Below are positions 50,501 through 58,759 of a stretch of 64,000 nucleotides of DNA, piece after piece. A program made the position numbers and the translations under genes. Position 1 is the first letter of the stretch; the number at the start of each line of letters is the position of its first letter. The notes beneath the pieces were generated by a model. It was not told where the DNA came from and searched no databases. It worked only from the letters and a program-made list of their open reading frames with translations. Origin of the DNA: JBGPLJ01 sp035644395 (GTDB taxonomy: Bacteria > Pseudomonadota > Gammaproteobacteria > Steroidobacterales > Steroidobacteraceae); contig DASQOR010000059.1 in the NCBI GenBank assembly GCA_035644395.1, forward strand, positions 174,921 to 238,920. The letters run 5' to 3'.

Positions 50501-52512
50501 ATTCAGCCCGCTTGGGATTTCGGAGACTCTGGGCGCTGCTTGCCGCGTTGGCGGCGCTCGGCGTAACCGGCGTCGCGTCCGCGTTTGTCTACCCGGAACA
50601 TCGCGACATTGCCGTCCTCGCCGTACAGGGTCTCGATCCCGCGCGGCGCGCAGTCTTCGACGGTTTGTGGCGGGACGCGCGCGTTGCCCACGAAAGCCGG
50701 CTATGCGAACAAGGCGCGGATGCCGCGCAAAGCACGGCACCGAGCTGCATCGACTGGGCGGCGCTCGCGGCGATTTCCGGCGATCATTCGTGCTCAAGCG
50801 AGGAATTGACCCGGACCGTGCTCGATTCGGACTGGATTCTCGCGGTCGCGGATGTCGCCGCGCAGCTCAAGATCGACCTGTCGAAAATCGATGTGCTGCC
50901 GTCCGTCGACCAGATGCCGGGCTCGAAAGAACCGATCCAGGACATCAAGCGCCGCGTGCAAACGGAAAATGCACGCGCCGAACGGCAGAACGCACTGCGG
51001 ACCGCGGATATCCGGCTGCAGCGCGCAGACGCCGAGTACGCGACGCGCGCGGGCGCCAACAATGCCCACTTCCTGCTGGCGCGACCGCACACCGGCACGA
51101 CGCTGCAGGAATACGGGCAGCTTGTCCTCAAGCCCGGATCCGACATCAGCGCCCTCGGCGTTTACGCCTGGTATCACCTGAGCGCCTTGCAGAAGGCGAC
51201 GCGTCTCGCCCGCGAGCAGCTTGCGCCGGACGAGCGCAATGCGCTTGCACGCGCGATGCTGTTCGATGAGGCCTTTGCACTGCATTTCCTCGAGGATGCT
51301 TTTGCCTCCGGCCACGTGGCGGGGACCTGGGGCAATACGGCGCAGCGCAAGGGCACACACGACTACTACAACGAAACCGGGCTCGAGGCCTTTACCTGGA
51401 GTGGCGGCAGCGACTCGATCGTCCTGATGGGCGACGCACACATGCGCCCAGAGGATGCCGAGCGCGCAGGCGCAACCGCGCGAGAGAGCGTGGAGCAGCT
51501 GCTCGACATGGTCGCCGGCCAGTCGCGTACGGCCAACCTGCCGTACACACCCGACGCGCTGCTGACGCCCGAGAGTCTCAACGTCTGCAAGACCAATAAT
51601 CTGCCGAAGCGTCCTGAGGCGCTGCCGGAGGCGCGCGAAGACTACGTGCACGTGTACGTGGTGGATCTCGGCGAGGTGCTGCGGCCGACGCCCGTGCCGG
51701 GACTTGGGCCCGGCCTCGGCGCCATGCCGAGGTTCCGCAGCGAAGTGGGCCCGTTCATCGGTCTTTCGGGCGCAATGGATGGCCGGTCGATCGATGGAGG
51801 ATTCACGCCCACGGATGGCCAGGGTTTCGTGGGCGGCGTCGATCTCGCATTCCGGGCTGGGCTCGGACTCGACGGCGTCATGAGCGATGCGGGTGACGGC
51901 CTCGTGTTCCTGTCGCTCGGGCTGCGGGGTGACTCGGCGTCCAGCAACAAGATCAGCAATGGGTCCCTGGCCACGGCGGCCGGCAACCTCGCGGCCGCAG
52001 TGCCGGCGCGCATGGGCGTCTCGACCCGATTGCGCATGCCTTATTACGTCATTCCGGGCGACCTGCTGCTGATGTCTCCGCTCTATTTCATATCACCCAG
52101 GAGTTACACGGCGATGGCCGTCACTTCAGGGAACGGCGGATTGCTGCACTGGCAGGCCGCCTGGGCGACCGGCATCGGGCGCTTCCAGTTCGTGCTCGGC
52201 CGGGAGATCGGTGTCACCTTCTATGGCGGCATCGGCGACGATCGCGTCATTGCGCCGCCCGAGACGGTCGGGGGCACGGGTCGCATCGTGGCGTTCAAGT
52301 CGACCGCGTATGACTTCCCGATCCTCGAATACCGGCCGTATCGATCCTTTGCCAGCAACCAGAGCTCGACCGTGATGCTGCAGCTCTTCGCCAATGCTGA
52401 CGTTCCGCATGGCGAGAAAGTGACGGCGCCTGTCGGCGCGGTGAATCCGGACTTGCAGACCGTCTGGTCCTTCGGGCTGCGGCTGGTGTTCGATTGGCGC
52501 TACTACCCGTAA
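50497..52512 (+). CDS. Zinc-dependent phospholipase C / P1-nuclease-like protein with beta-rich C-terminus
   Basis: 671 residues from a GTG at 50497 overlapping the previous stop. Signal LLAALAALGVTGVASA leads to FVYPEHRDIAVLA. The motif HFLEDAFASGH has the H-x3-D-x5-H spacing shared by bacterial zinc phospholipase C and S1/P1 nucleases, and further His residues (EHRDIA, GDHSC, WYHLSAL) fit the trinuclear site. From about residue 400 the protein turns beta-rich (FIGLSGAMDG, VDLAFRAGLGLDG, FSFGLRLVFDWRYYP) and ends in aromatics like an outer-membrane barrel. Its substrate (lipid or nucleic acid) cannot be told. Middle gene of a three-gene coupled operon. Confidence 0.6.
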   Translation: MNSARLGFRRLWALLAALAALGVTGVASAFVYPEHRDIAVLAVQGLDPARRAVFDGLWRDARVAHESRLCEQGADAAQSTAPSCIDWAALAAISGDHSCSSEELTRTVLDSDWILAVADVAAQLKIDLSKIDVLPSVDQMPGSKEPIQDIKRRVQTENARAERQNALRTADIRLQRADAEYATRAGANNAHFLLARPHTGTTLQEYGQLVLKPGSDISALGVYAWYHLSALQKATRLAREQLAPDERNALARAMLFDEAFALHFLEDAFASGHVAGTWGNTAQRKGTHDYYNETGLEAFTWSGGSDSIVLMGDAHMRPEDAERAGATARESVEQLLDMVAGQSRTANLPYTPDALLTPESLNVCKTNNLPKRPEALPEAREDYVHVYVVDLGEVLRPTPVPGLGPGLGAMPRFRSEVGPFIGLSGAMDGRSIDGGFTPTDGQGFVGGVDLAFRAGLGLDGVMSDAGDGLVFLSLGLRGDSASSNKISNGSLATAAGNLAAAVPARMGVSTRLRMPYYVIPGDLLLMSPLYFISPRSYTAMAVTSGNGGLLHWQAAWATGIGRFQFVLGREIGVTFYGGIGDDRVIAPPETVGGTGRIVAFKSTAYDFPILEYRPYRSFASNQSSTVMLQLFANADVPHGEKVTAPVGAVNPDLQTVWSFGLRLVFDWRYYP

Positions 52513-53585
52513 CGGCACGGTGCGCGATTGCGGCTGTAACCGCCCTCGCGCTGGCGGCGTGCTCGTCCACGCCGTTGTCGCCGTACTCGACGGAAACGCC
52601 GCCGCTCGTCCTGGTGCCGGCCGGCCAGGCACAGATCAAGGATCAGCGGGCTCGCTTCCGCGAGATCTACTGCGCCGTCCTCGAGGCACACGGCCATGAG
52701 CTGCCGGATTACCGGCCCTGCGATGAAGCCCTGACGCGGGTCGGCAGCGAACCGGCGCCGACGGGCAAACCGGTGGATCTCGGCAATTCCGGGCGGCATC
52801 TGATCGCCGCCGTCGTGCCGGGCCTCGGCTGGGAGTGCATGACGGACTGGCTGCAGTCCACCGGTAGCGTCGCGACCAACCTGCGCCGGTACGGCTATGA
52901 CGCCCGCATGATTCAAGTGGGCGGACTGCAGGGCACCGAAGAAAATGCGCGCCGGATCCGCGACGCAATCCTTGCGATGCATTTCCCCCCAGGCGAGCGG
53001 AATCTGGTGCTCATTGGTTACTCGAAGGGCGCACCGGACATCCTGGAGGCGATCGTCCGCTACCCGGAGATTCGCGAGCACGTGGCAGCGGTTGTCAGCG
53101 CAGCGGGCGCGGTCGGAGGCTCGCCGCTCGCGAGCGACACGCCGGAATCGCGAGCCAACTGGTTCCGGCATGTGCCGGGCGCAACCTGTGAGAAAGACGA
53201 CGGACAGGTTCTCAAGAGCCTGTGGCCGGGTGTGCGTCACGCCTGGCTCGCACAGAATCCGCTGCCGGCCGAGTTTCCGTACTACTCGCTCGTGACCTAT
53301 CCCGATCCCGGGCGCATCTCCGCGGTGCTGCGTCCCAGCTACAAGAAGCTCAGCCGGGTCGACGCCCGCAACGACAGTCAGCTCATTTTCTACGATCAGG
53401 TGATTCCGGGAGCGACGCTCGTCGGCTATCTCAATGCCGATCATTGGGCGATCGCGGTGCCGCTCAGCCGCACGCATCCGTGGGTCACCGGCATGTTGGC
53501 GACGCAGAACGCCTATCCGCGTGAAGTGCTTGTGGAAGCGTTGATGCGATTTGTCGAAGAGAGCCTGCCGCCGCTGAAGGAGTGA
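52494..53585 (+). CDS. Lipoprotein alpha/beta hydrolase
   Basis: 363 residues from a TTG at 52494 that overlaps the preceding gene by 19 bases. The leader AVTALALAACSST is a lipobox. The alpha/beta-hydrolase core shows IAAVVPGLGWECM (oxyanion region) and the nucleophile elbow LIGYSKGAPD with S177; a late NADHWAIAV supplies the His. It resembles lipase/PGAP1-like hydrolases. Being overlapped with the PLC/nuclease-like gene, it probably acts on the same envelope substrate. No exact family name is certain. Confidence 0.75.
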   Translation: MALLPVTARCAIAAVTALALAACSSTPLSPYSTETPPLVLVPAGQAQIKDQRARFREIYCAVLEAHGHELPDYRPCDEALTRVGSEPAPTGKPVDLGNSGRHLIAAVVPGLGWECMTDWLQSTGSVATNLRRYGYDARMIQVGGLQGTEENARRIRDAILAMHFPPGERNLVLIGYSKGAPDILEAIVRYPEIREHVAAVVSAAGAVGGSPLASDTPESRANWFRHVPGATCEKDDGQVLKSLWPGVRHAWLAQNPLPAEFPYYSLVTYPDPGRISAVLRPSYKKLSRVDARNDSQLIFYDQVIPGATLVGYLNADHWAIAVPLSRTHPWVTGMLATQNAYPREVLVEALMRFVEESLPPLKE

Positions 53586-53809
53586 GCGATGCAAGGGAGT
53601 CATGGTTCGAAGCCCGCGCTCGTCCATGAGGTGCCGCGCACCGCATGAGCATGACCGGAGGACTGAAGCCGGCATGAGGTGGTGCCCGCCGGCCGCCGGG
53701 CGTCTCCTTATATAAGAGTCAGGCACGGGCCAGGGCCGATTCCCAAGCCTATAGCTCGCATTTGAACTAGTGATTTCCATCCCGCCCGTGCGCTCAGTAC
53801 GGTTGCGGG

Positions 53810-55201
53810 ATGGGCGCCAAAAACCTTGACGAAGTGATTAACGCCGCCGGCAATCCGGTGGATCTCCTGCGCAATTCACAGACGGGGCCGTACGTCTATC
53901 CGGTCGTGCCGCCCGAATACTCCAACTGGCGCGACGAGCAGCGCGGCTGGCAGGAGACCTGCGTCCTTTTCAACCAGTCCTATCACATGACGGACATGTA
54001 CGTTGAGGGCCCGGATGCTCTCAAGCTCTTCTCCTACCTCGGCATCAACAGCTTCAAGGGCTTCGAGGTCGACAAGGCGAAGCAGTTCGTCCCCTGCAAC
54101 TACGACGGCTACGTGATCGGCGACGTCGTCCTCTTCTATCTCGGGAAGGACTCTTTCAATCTCGTCGGCCGTCCGTCCGTTCACAACTGGGTGCAGTACC
54201 ACTGCGAGACCGGCGGCTACAAGGCGAAGTGCGAGCGCGACGAACGCGCGGCCGCGCGGCAGGGGCCGATCGTGCGCAAGGCCTACCGCTTCCAGGTGCA
54301 GGGTCCAAACGCGATGAAAGTCATCGCGAAGGTGACCGGCGCGCCGGCGCCGGACATCAAGTTCTTCAACATGACGTCATTGAAGATCGCCGGCCGCGGG
54401 GTGCGTGCGCTCCGCCACGGCATGGCGGGCCAGCCGGGCTTCGAGCTCTTCGGGCCCTGGGCCGAGGGCGACGAAGTGAAAGCGGCGATTGTCGAAGCCG
54501 GGAAGGAGTTCGGCCTGCGGCAAGTAGGCGCCCGCGCCTATTCATCGAACACGCTGGAGTCGGGCTGGATTCCTTCGCCGATGCCGGCGGTGTATTCGGG
54601 TGAAAAGATGAAGGCCTACCGGCAGTGGCTGCCCGCGACGAGCTACGAAGCGATTGCCTCGCTCGGCGGCAGCTTCTATTCGCGCAACATCGAGGACTAC
54701 TACCTCACGCCGTACGACCTCGGCTACGGCCCGTTCGTGAAGTTCGATCACGATTTCATCGGGCGCGAGGCGCTCGAGAAGATGGCCGGCAAGCCCCATC
54801 GCACGAAGGTGACGCTCGCGCTCGACAGCGAATCGGTCGCCGCGGCCATCGGCACGATGCTCGCCAAAGGCGACCGCGCCAAGTACTTCGATTTCCCCTC
54901 GGCGGTGTACGCGACGCTGCCGTACGACAAAGTCTTGCACAACGGCAAGCAGATCGGCATTTCCACGTGGTGCGGCTACAGCTCGAACGAACGCGCAATG
55001 CTGACGCTCGCGATGCTCGAGCCGCAATATGCGGTGCCGGGCACGGAAGTGACGTTCGTCTGGGGCGAGGAGGGCGGCGGGTCGCAGAAACTGACGGTCG
55101 AACGTCACCGCCAGATCGAGCTCCGGGCGGTCGTGAGCCCGGTGCCGTATTCGGAAGTCGCGCGCAAGAGCTATGCGCCGGGTTGGCGCTCGGGCGGCTG
55201 A
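53810..55201 (+). CDS. Tetrahydrofolate-dependent O-demethylase, LigM/DesA type (GcvT family)
   Basis: A 463-residue GcvT-fold enzyme of LigM length. It starts NPVDLLRNSQTGPYVYPVVP and EYSNWRDEQRGWQETCVLFN, as in vanillate/syringate demethylases. YRFQVQGPNAMKVI and VRALRHGMAGQPGFELFGP are GcvT blocks; the C-terminal domain has FDHDFIGREALEKM. LigM moves the methyl of methoxylated aromatics such as vanillate to tetrahydrofolate. The other GcvT demethylase branch (DmdA) is less similar in the opening motif. It lies next to remnants and an IclR gene and near two MetE-core genes that could use the methyl group. A 224-base gap precedes it, with no firm promoter. Confidence 0.85.
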   Translation: MGAKNLDEVINAAGNPVDLLRNSQTGPYVYPVVPPEYSNWRDEQRGWQETCVLFNQSYHMTDMYVEGPDALKLFSYLGINSFKGFEVDKAKQFVPCNYDGYVIGDVVLFYLGKDSFNLVGRPSVHNWVQYHCETGGYKAKCERDERAAARQGPIVRKAYRFQVQGPNAMKVIAKVTGAPAPDIKFFNMTSLKIAGRGVRALRHGMAGQPGFELFGPWAEGDEVKAAIVEAGKEFGLRQVGARAYSSNTLESGWIPSPMPAVYSGEKMKAYRQWLPATSYEAIASLGGSFYSRNIEDYYLTPYDLGYGPFVKFDHDFIGREALEKMAGKPHRTKVTLALDSESVAAAIGTMLAKGDRAKYFDFPSAVYATLPYDKVLHNGKQIGISTWCGYSSNERAMLTLAMLEPQYAVPGTEVTFVWGEEGGGSQKLTVERHRQIELRAVVSPVPYSEVARKSYAPGWRSGG

Positions 55202-55601
55202 GAGTTGTGCCGGGCGAGGAACGCGAGCAACGCCGCGTTGCAGGCGCCCGCCCGCCGGCGAGTTGCTGCATCCCGGCTTCCATTGATGATGAGCGTCGGT
55301 GCCGACACTCTCGGCGGCGCTCGTTCCGTCGTCCGCAGTCGACCCATGGGATGTCGGCAGCGCGCGGCGAAATCGTGAACATCGCCCGCAAGCGACGGCC
55401 GCCCGGACGAGAGCCCGAAGCCACGCCGATCCCAGCGCACGCCGCGATGGGAACCGCGCAGGAACCGCGCCTGCGCATTCCACAGGTCGAGATCGAGCGG
55501 CCAGCCGTGAATGAAGACACGCAGGGGCCCGAGCCCTCGTCCCGGAACCGCAGGCGTGAGCCGGCAACTTCGAGATAGCGATCGCGCCGGACGCGTTTCA
55601 A
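55171..55601 (-). pseudogene. Alpha/beta hydrolase remnant (frameshift plus internal deletion)
   Basis: On the minus strand, MKRVRRDRYLEVAGSRLRF begins an alpha/beta hydrolase at 55601. Around 55530 the frame shifts, after which FIHGWPLDLDLWNAQARFL and VRWDRRGFGLSSGRP (the conserved HG and DxRGxGxS blocks) continue, then DVHDFAA. The next recognisable block is APTLIINGSRD, which normally stands more than 100 residues later, so the lid and nucleophile part are deleted. The coding remnant cannot make an enzyme. It overlaps the demethylase 3' end. Confidence 0.75.
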
Positions 55602-55607
55602 AGACGG

Positions 55608-55814
55608 TCAGGCGACCTTGACGCCGCCAACAAGACATCGCGCGATGCCCGCGACGTGTTCACCCTGGTAGCGGCACATGTCGAGCTCGAGCGCGCTCGG
55701 CATGCGCAGTTCCGCCCCGGCGCCGGTCACGCAGCTCGCGCCGTCCGCTTGCGCCCGGGCCATCGCTTCGATGTGACCGTAGCTGCTGTAGTAGAGGACG
55801 AGAACTTTCGTCAC
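55608..55814 (-). pseudogene. wrbA (NAD(P)H:quinone oxidoreductase) remnant with internal deletion
   Basis: A 68-residue frame starts MTKVLVLYYSSYGHIEAMA, the flavodoxin FMN loop of WrbA. After about 40 residues it jumps to ALELDMCRYQGEHVAGIA, which matches the C-terminal helix of WrbA (RYQGRHVAEIA). Full WrbA is about 200 residues, so the middle is lost and a working enzyme is unlikely. It stands six bases before the hydrolase remnant, as in the intact wrbA-hydrolase pairs of other bacteria. Confidence 0.75.
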
Positions 55815-55827
55815 GGCCGGGGCCGGA

Positions 55828-56643
55828 TCAGACCTGGGCGCTCAGGGAGAGGCCGGGAACACGCGCGAGCTCGGCGGAAATCTGCCGGCTCGCCTGCTGC
55901 AGCATGGCGAGCCGTTCCCGCACGAGCTTCGACTTGGCGATGCGTTTCGAATGGCTCGAGCTGTTGAGTGCGGCGACGACGCGCCCTTGCGGATCGAAGA
56001 CGGGCACCGCGACCGCGACCACACCGTAGGCGAGCTCGTCTTCCACCGCCGAATAGCCGGTGCGCCGGCAGTCGTCGATCGCCTGGCGGAGCTTCGCCGG
56101 CTCAGTGACGGTCCGATCGGTGAGCGCCGCGATTTTCGCGGAGTGAAAGTACTTGTCCAGGCGTTCGGCACTCAGGCCCGCGAGCAGCACCCGCCCCGTG
56201 GACGTGGCATGCGCCGGAAAGCGGCTGCCGACATGGGCTTCGAGCCGAACGAGCGTGCGCACCGAGGTGCGCGCGACGTAGACGATATCCGGGCCGTCGA
56301 GCACGCAGAGCGCCGCGGAGTCGCCGGTCTTGCGCGCAAGCTCCTCGAGATGGGTCTTGGTGAGGTGCTCGACGTCCATCGACTCGAGATAGGCCGCGCC
56401 GAGCTCGAGCACTTTCGGGCGCAGGAGGAAATTGCGGCCGCTGCGCATGACATAGCCGAGCTCTTCGAGCGTCAGGAGGCAGCGGCGCGTGGTCGCGGCG
56501 GGCATGCGTGCGATGGCCGCGACCTGGCTCAGCGTGAGCGCGGAATGATCGCGGGTGAAGGCGCGGATGACTTCCAGTCCCTTGGCGAGCCCGCCCATGG
56601 CTTCCTTGCGTGGCGCGCTGGTTGGTTTTCGTGGCACGCCCAC
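55828..56643 (-). CDS. IclR family transcriptional regulator (PcaR/PobR-like)
   Basis: A 271-residue IclR protein. The N-terminal winged helix has GLEVIRAFTRDHSALTLSQVA and MPAATTRRCLLTLEELGYV. The C-terminal effector domain includes GDSAALCVLDGPDIVYVAR, RFPAHATSTGRVLLAGLS, and SAVEDELAYGVVAVAVPVFD. IclR proteins of the PcaR/PobR group control aromatic-acid catabolism. It is divergent from the citryl-CoA lyase-like operon, and three similar 15-base palindromes lie between them. The effector is probably the substrate or a product of that pathway. Confidence 0.92.
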   Translation of the reverse strand: MGVPRKPTSAPRKEAMGGLAKGLEVIRAFTRDHSALTLSQVAAIARMPAATTRRCLLTLEELGYVMRSGRNFLLRPKVLELGAAYLESMDVEHLTKTHLEELARKTGDSAALCVLDGPDIVYVARTSVRTLVRLEAHVGSRFPAHATSTGRVLLAGLSAERLDKYFHSAKIAALTDRTVTEPAKLRQAIDDCRRTGYSAVEDELAYGVVAVAVPVFDPQGRVVAALNSSSHSKRIAKSKLVRERLAMLQQASRQISAELARVPGLSLSAQV

Positions 56644-56649
56644 AGTCTA

Positions 56650-56664
56650 TTTCGATATGCGAAA
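56650..56664. promoter_or_regulatory. Candidate IclR operator 1 (TTTCGATATGCGAAA)
   Basis: A 15-base palindrome just upstream of the iclR-type start. The TTTCG...CGAAA arms and length match the operator shape bound by IclR-group regulators (centre of two five-base arms). The flanks GAAATGAAA here repeat almost exactly at operator 3, so a longer direct repeat is also present. Confidence 0.6.
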
Positions 56665-56717
56665 GAAATGAAAGCGCCCGTCGCGGCTTGACGCCGCGCG
56701 GCCGCAGGGTTCAGCAT

Positions 56718-56732
56718 CTTCGTATCACGAAG
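56718..56732. promoter_or_regulatory. Candidate IclR operator 2 (CTTCGTATCACGAAG)
   Basis: A 15-base palindrome with TTCG...CGAA core, 19 bases upstream-centred from operator 3, giving nearly two helical turns between centres, which suits cooperative dimer binding. Confidence 0.5.
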
Positions 56733-56736
56733 TTAC

Positions 56737-56751
56737 TTTCGCTATGCGAAA
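56737..56751. promoter_or_regulatory. Candidate IclR operator 3 (TTTCGCTATGCGAAA)
   Basis: A 15-base palindrome ending three bases before the citryl-CoA lyase-like ATG at 56755, where binding would block transcription or ribosome access. Arms are identical to operator 1, and the ATAAATGAAA flank repeats its flank. Confidence 0.6.
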
Positions 56752-56754
56752 TAA

Positions 56755-57561
56755 ATGAAAATTGGATCGCAATCCGATCGCAATTCGGCGATCAGCGCCT
56801 CGAATGCCGGGAGCATCGTCGTCCGTGGGCGCGATCTCGTGGGCGAGCTCGTCGGCAGGATCGGCTTCACGGACCACATCTGGCTCCTCGTCACGGGAGC
56901 GATGCCGACCGCCGCGCAACGCCGCATGCTCGACGCGACACTGGTCGCGATCGCCGAGCACGGGATGGTGCCGAGCGTCGTCGCGAGCCGCATGACGCTG
57001 GCCGCGGCACCGGAGGCCCTGCAAGGCGCCGTCGCGGCGGGCATCCTCGGCTGTGGTTCCGTCATTCTCGGATCCGCGGAGGCCGCCGGGCGGCTGTTTG
57101 CGGAAATTCATGCCCGCTCCGGCAGCACTGGTGCGCGCGAAGCCGCAGCCGCGGTCGCCAAGGAATATCGCGCCCAGAGTCGCGCGATCCCGGGTTACGG
57201 CCATCCTTTGCACAAGAAGATCGATCCGCGGGCGGAGCGCTTGCTCGCGATCGCGCGCGAGGAGAAGGTCGCGGGTGCACATTGTGAGGCGGCGGCAAAC
57301 GTCGGGGAAGTGCTGCCGTCGCTCACGGGCAAGCCGCTCGTGATCAATGTTTCGGGAGCCATTGCGGCGGTGCTGCTCGATGCCGGATTTCCGCTCGGCG
57401 CATTGAAGGGCGTGCCGATCATCGCGCGCACCGCGAGTCTCGTCGCGCATCTCCTCGAGGAACTCGAACGCCCCGTGGGCTTCGTGATGTCGCATGCCGC
57501 GGCGGACGCCGTGGGCTACGACGGCGTGAAACCCGAGGGTTTCGAGCCGGGGGGCACATGA
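56755..57561 (+). CDS. Citryl-CoA lyase-like protein (citrate synthase superfamily)
   Basis: A 268-residue protein of the citrate synthase fold but only the core length. IVVRGRDLVGELVGRIGFTDH and the His-Asp block IPGYGHPLHKKIDPRAERL match citryl-CoA lyase/citrate synthase small-subunit type proteins. These split or form C-C bonds of acyl-CoA with 2-oxo acids. With the following family III CoA-transferase it could activate and then cleave a hydroxy-tricarboxylic or citramalate-like acid. Its stop overlaps the CoA-transferase start (ATGA). Confidence 0.8.
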   Translation: MKIGSQSDRNSAISASNAGSIVVRGRDLVGELVGRIGFTDHIWLLVTGAMPTAAQRRMLDATLVAIAEHGMVPSVVASRMTLAAAPEALQGAVAAGILGCGSVILGSAEAAGRLFAEIHARSGSTGAREAAAAVAKEYRAQSRAIPGYGHPLHKKIDPRAERLLAIAREEKVAGAHCEAAANVGEVLPSLTGKPLVINVSGAIAAVLLDAGFPLGALKGVPIIARTASLVAHLLEELERPVGFVMSHAAADAVGYDGVKPEGFEPGGT

Positions 57562-58745
57562 CCGAAGTACTGCGCGGCATCCGCATCATCGAGCAAGGCA
57601 CGTTCATCACGGGTCCCTGCGCCGGCATGATGCTCGCCGACCTCGGCGCCGACGTCATCAAGGTGGAATCGCCGGAGGGCGATCCGTACCGCAGTTACCA
57701 GGGCGGGCACTATTCGCCGCACTTCCAGGCCTACAACCGCAACAAGCGCAGCATCGCGCTCGACCTCAAGAAGACGCTCGACCGCGACCTGTTCGACGGC
57801 CTCGTGCGCGAAGCCGACGTGTACATCCAGAATTTCCGCCCCGGGACGGCCGAGCGGCTCGGCGCGGGCGTCAGCCGCCTGCGCCAGGTGAATCCGGGCC
57901 TCGTCTATTGCTCGATCAGCGGCTTCGGATCGAGCGGGCCGTATGTCGATCGCCCGAGCTACGACTCGGTCGCGCAGGCCCTGAGCGGGTTCCTGAGCGT
58001 CGTCGTCGACGCCGAGCGGCCGCGTTTCCTGGGGCCTGCGCTCGCGGATGCAATCACCGGAATATATGCCGCATACGGCGTGCTCGGCGCGCTGCTCGAG
58101 CGTTCGCGCACCGGCCGTGGCAACCTCGTCGAGGTTTCCATGCTCGAAGCGATGGCGCATTTCGCGATCGAGCCGTTCGCGGCGTTCTTCGCGCTCGGCG
58201 ATGTGCCGAAGTCGAGCGATCGGCCCCGGCTCGCGCAGGCATACATCCTGCGAACGGCGGACGGCAAGCTCATCGCGATTCACCTGTCCTCGCTCGAGAA
58301 GTTCTGGACGGGCCTGGTGACGGCGCTCGGCGATGCCGGGCTCAACGCCGATCCGCGCTTCAGCAAGCGCCAGGCACGCATCGACAACTACGAGGCGCTC
58401 GGCGCCGAACTCGACCGGCGTTTCCGCGAACGGCCGCTCGCGTACTGGAGCCGGGCGCTCGGCGAGAATGACGTGCCGTTCGCGCCGATCAACGGCATCG
58501 ACCAGGTCATCGAGGACCCGCAGGTCCGGCATCTCGACCTGATCGTCCCGGCGGAATCGCCGAACGGCGCAGGGCGATCCGTGCGGCCGGCCGTACAGTT
58601 CGGCGGCAAGCACGCGGCGTGCGTCAAGGCCGCGCCGCTCCTCGACCAGGACGGGCGCGCGATCCGCGTGGCGATCGCGAACGGCGAGCGCTGGCCGAGC
58701 GCGGGCCACGCGGCAGTCGAGTTGCGCGCGACGGCGAATTCCTGA
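57558..58745 (+). CDS. Family III CoA-transferase (CaiB/BaiF)
   Basis: A 395-residue CoA-transferase. GIRIIEQGTFITGPCAGMMLADLGADVIKVE is split here by the family start IIEQGTFITGPCAG and MMLADLGADVIKVE. FGSSGPYVDRPSYDSVAQALSG carries the catalytic Asp136 in PSYDS. RFLGPALADAITGIYAAYG and APINGIDQVIEDPQV complete the signature. It moves CoA from an acyl-CoA donor to a carboxylic acid, probably the acid cleaved by the adjacent lyase. ATGA overlap with the lyase gene. Confidence 0.93.
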   Translation: MTEVLRGIRIIEQGTFITGPCAGMMLADLGADVIKVESPEGDPYRSYQGGHYSPHFQAYNRNKRSIALDLKKTLDRDLFDGLVREADVYIQNFRPGTAERLGAGVSRLRQVNPGLVYCSISGFGSSGPYVDRPSYDSVAQALSGFLSVVVDAERPRFLGPALADAITGIYAAYGVLGALLERSRTGRGNLVEVSMLEAMAHFAIEPFAAFFALGDVPKSSDRPRLAQAYILRTADGKLIAIHLSSLEKFWTGLVTALGDAGLNADPRFSKRQARIDNYEALGAELDRRFRERPLAYWSRALGENDVPFAPINGIDQVIEDPQVRHLDLIVPAESPNGAGRSVRPAVQFGGKHAACVKAAPLLDQDGRAIRVAIANGERWPSAGHAAVELRATANS

Positions 58746-58759
58746 GGAGCCCGGCCCGC

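Noticed and set aside
53709..53723. AT-rich TATATAAG stretch before the demethylase as a -10 promoter element
   Set aside because: No matching -35 at 16-18 bases, and its distance to the ATG of about 100 bases gives no independent support.
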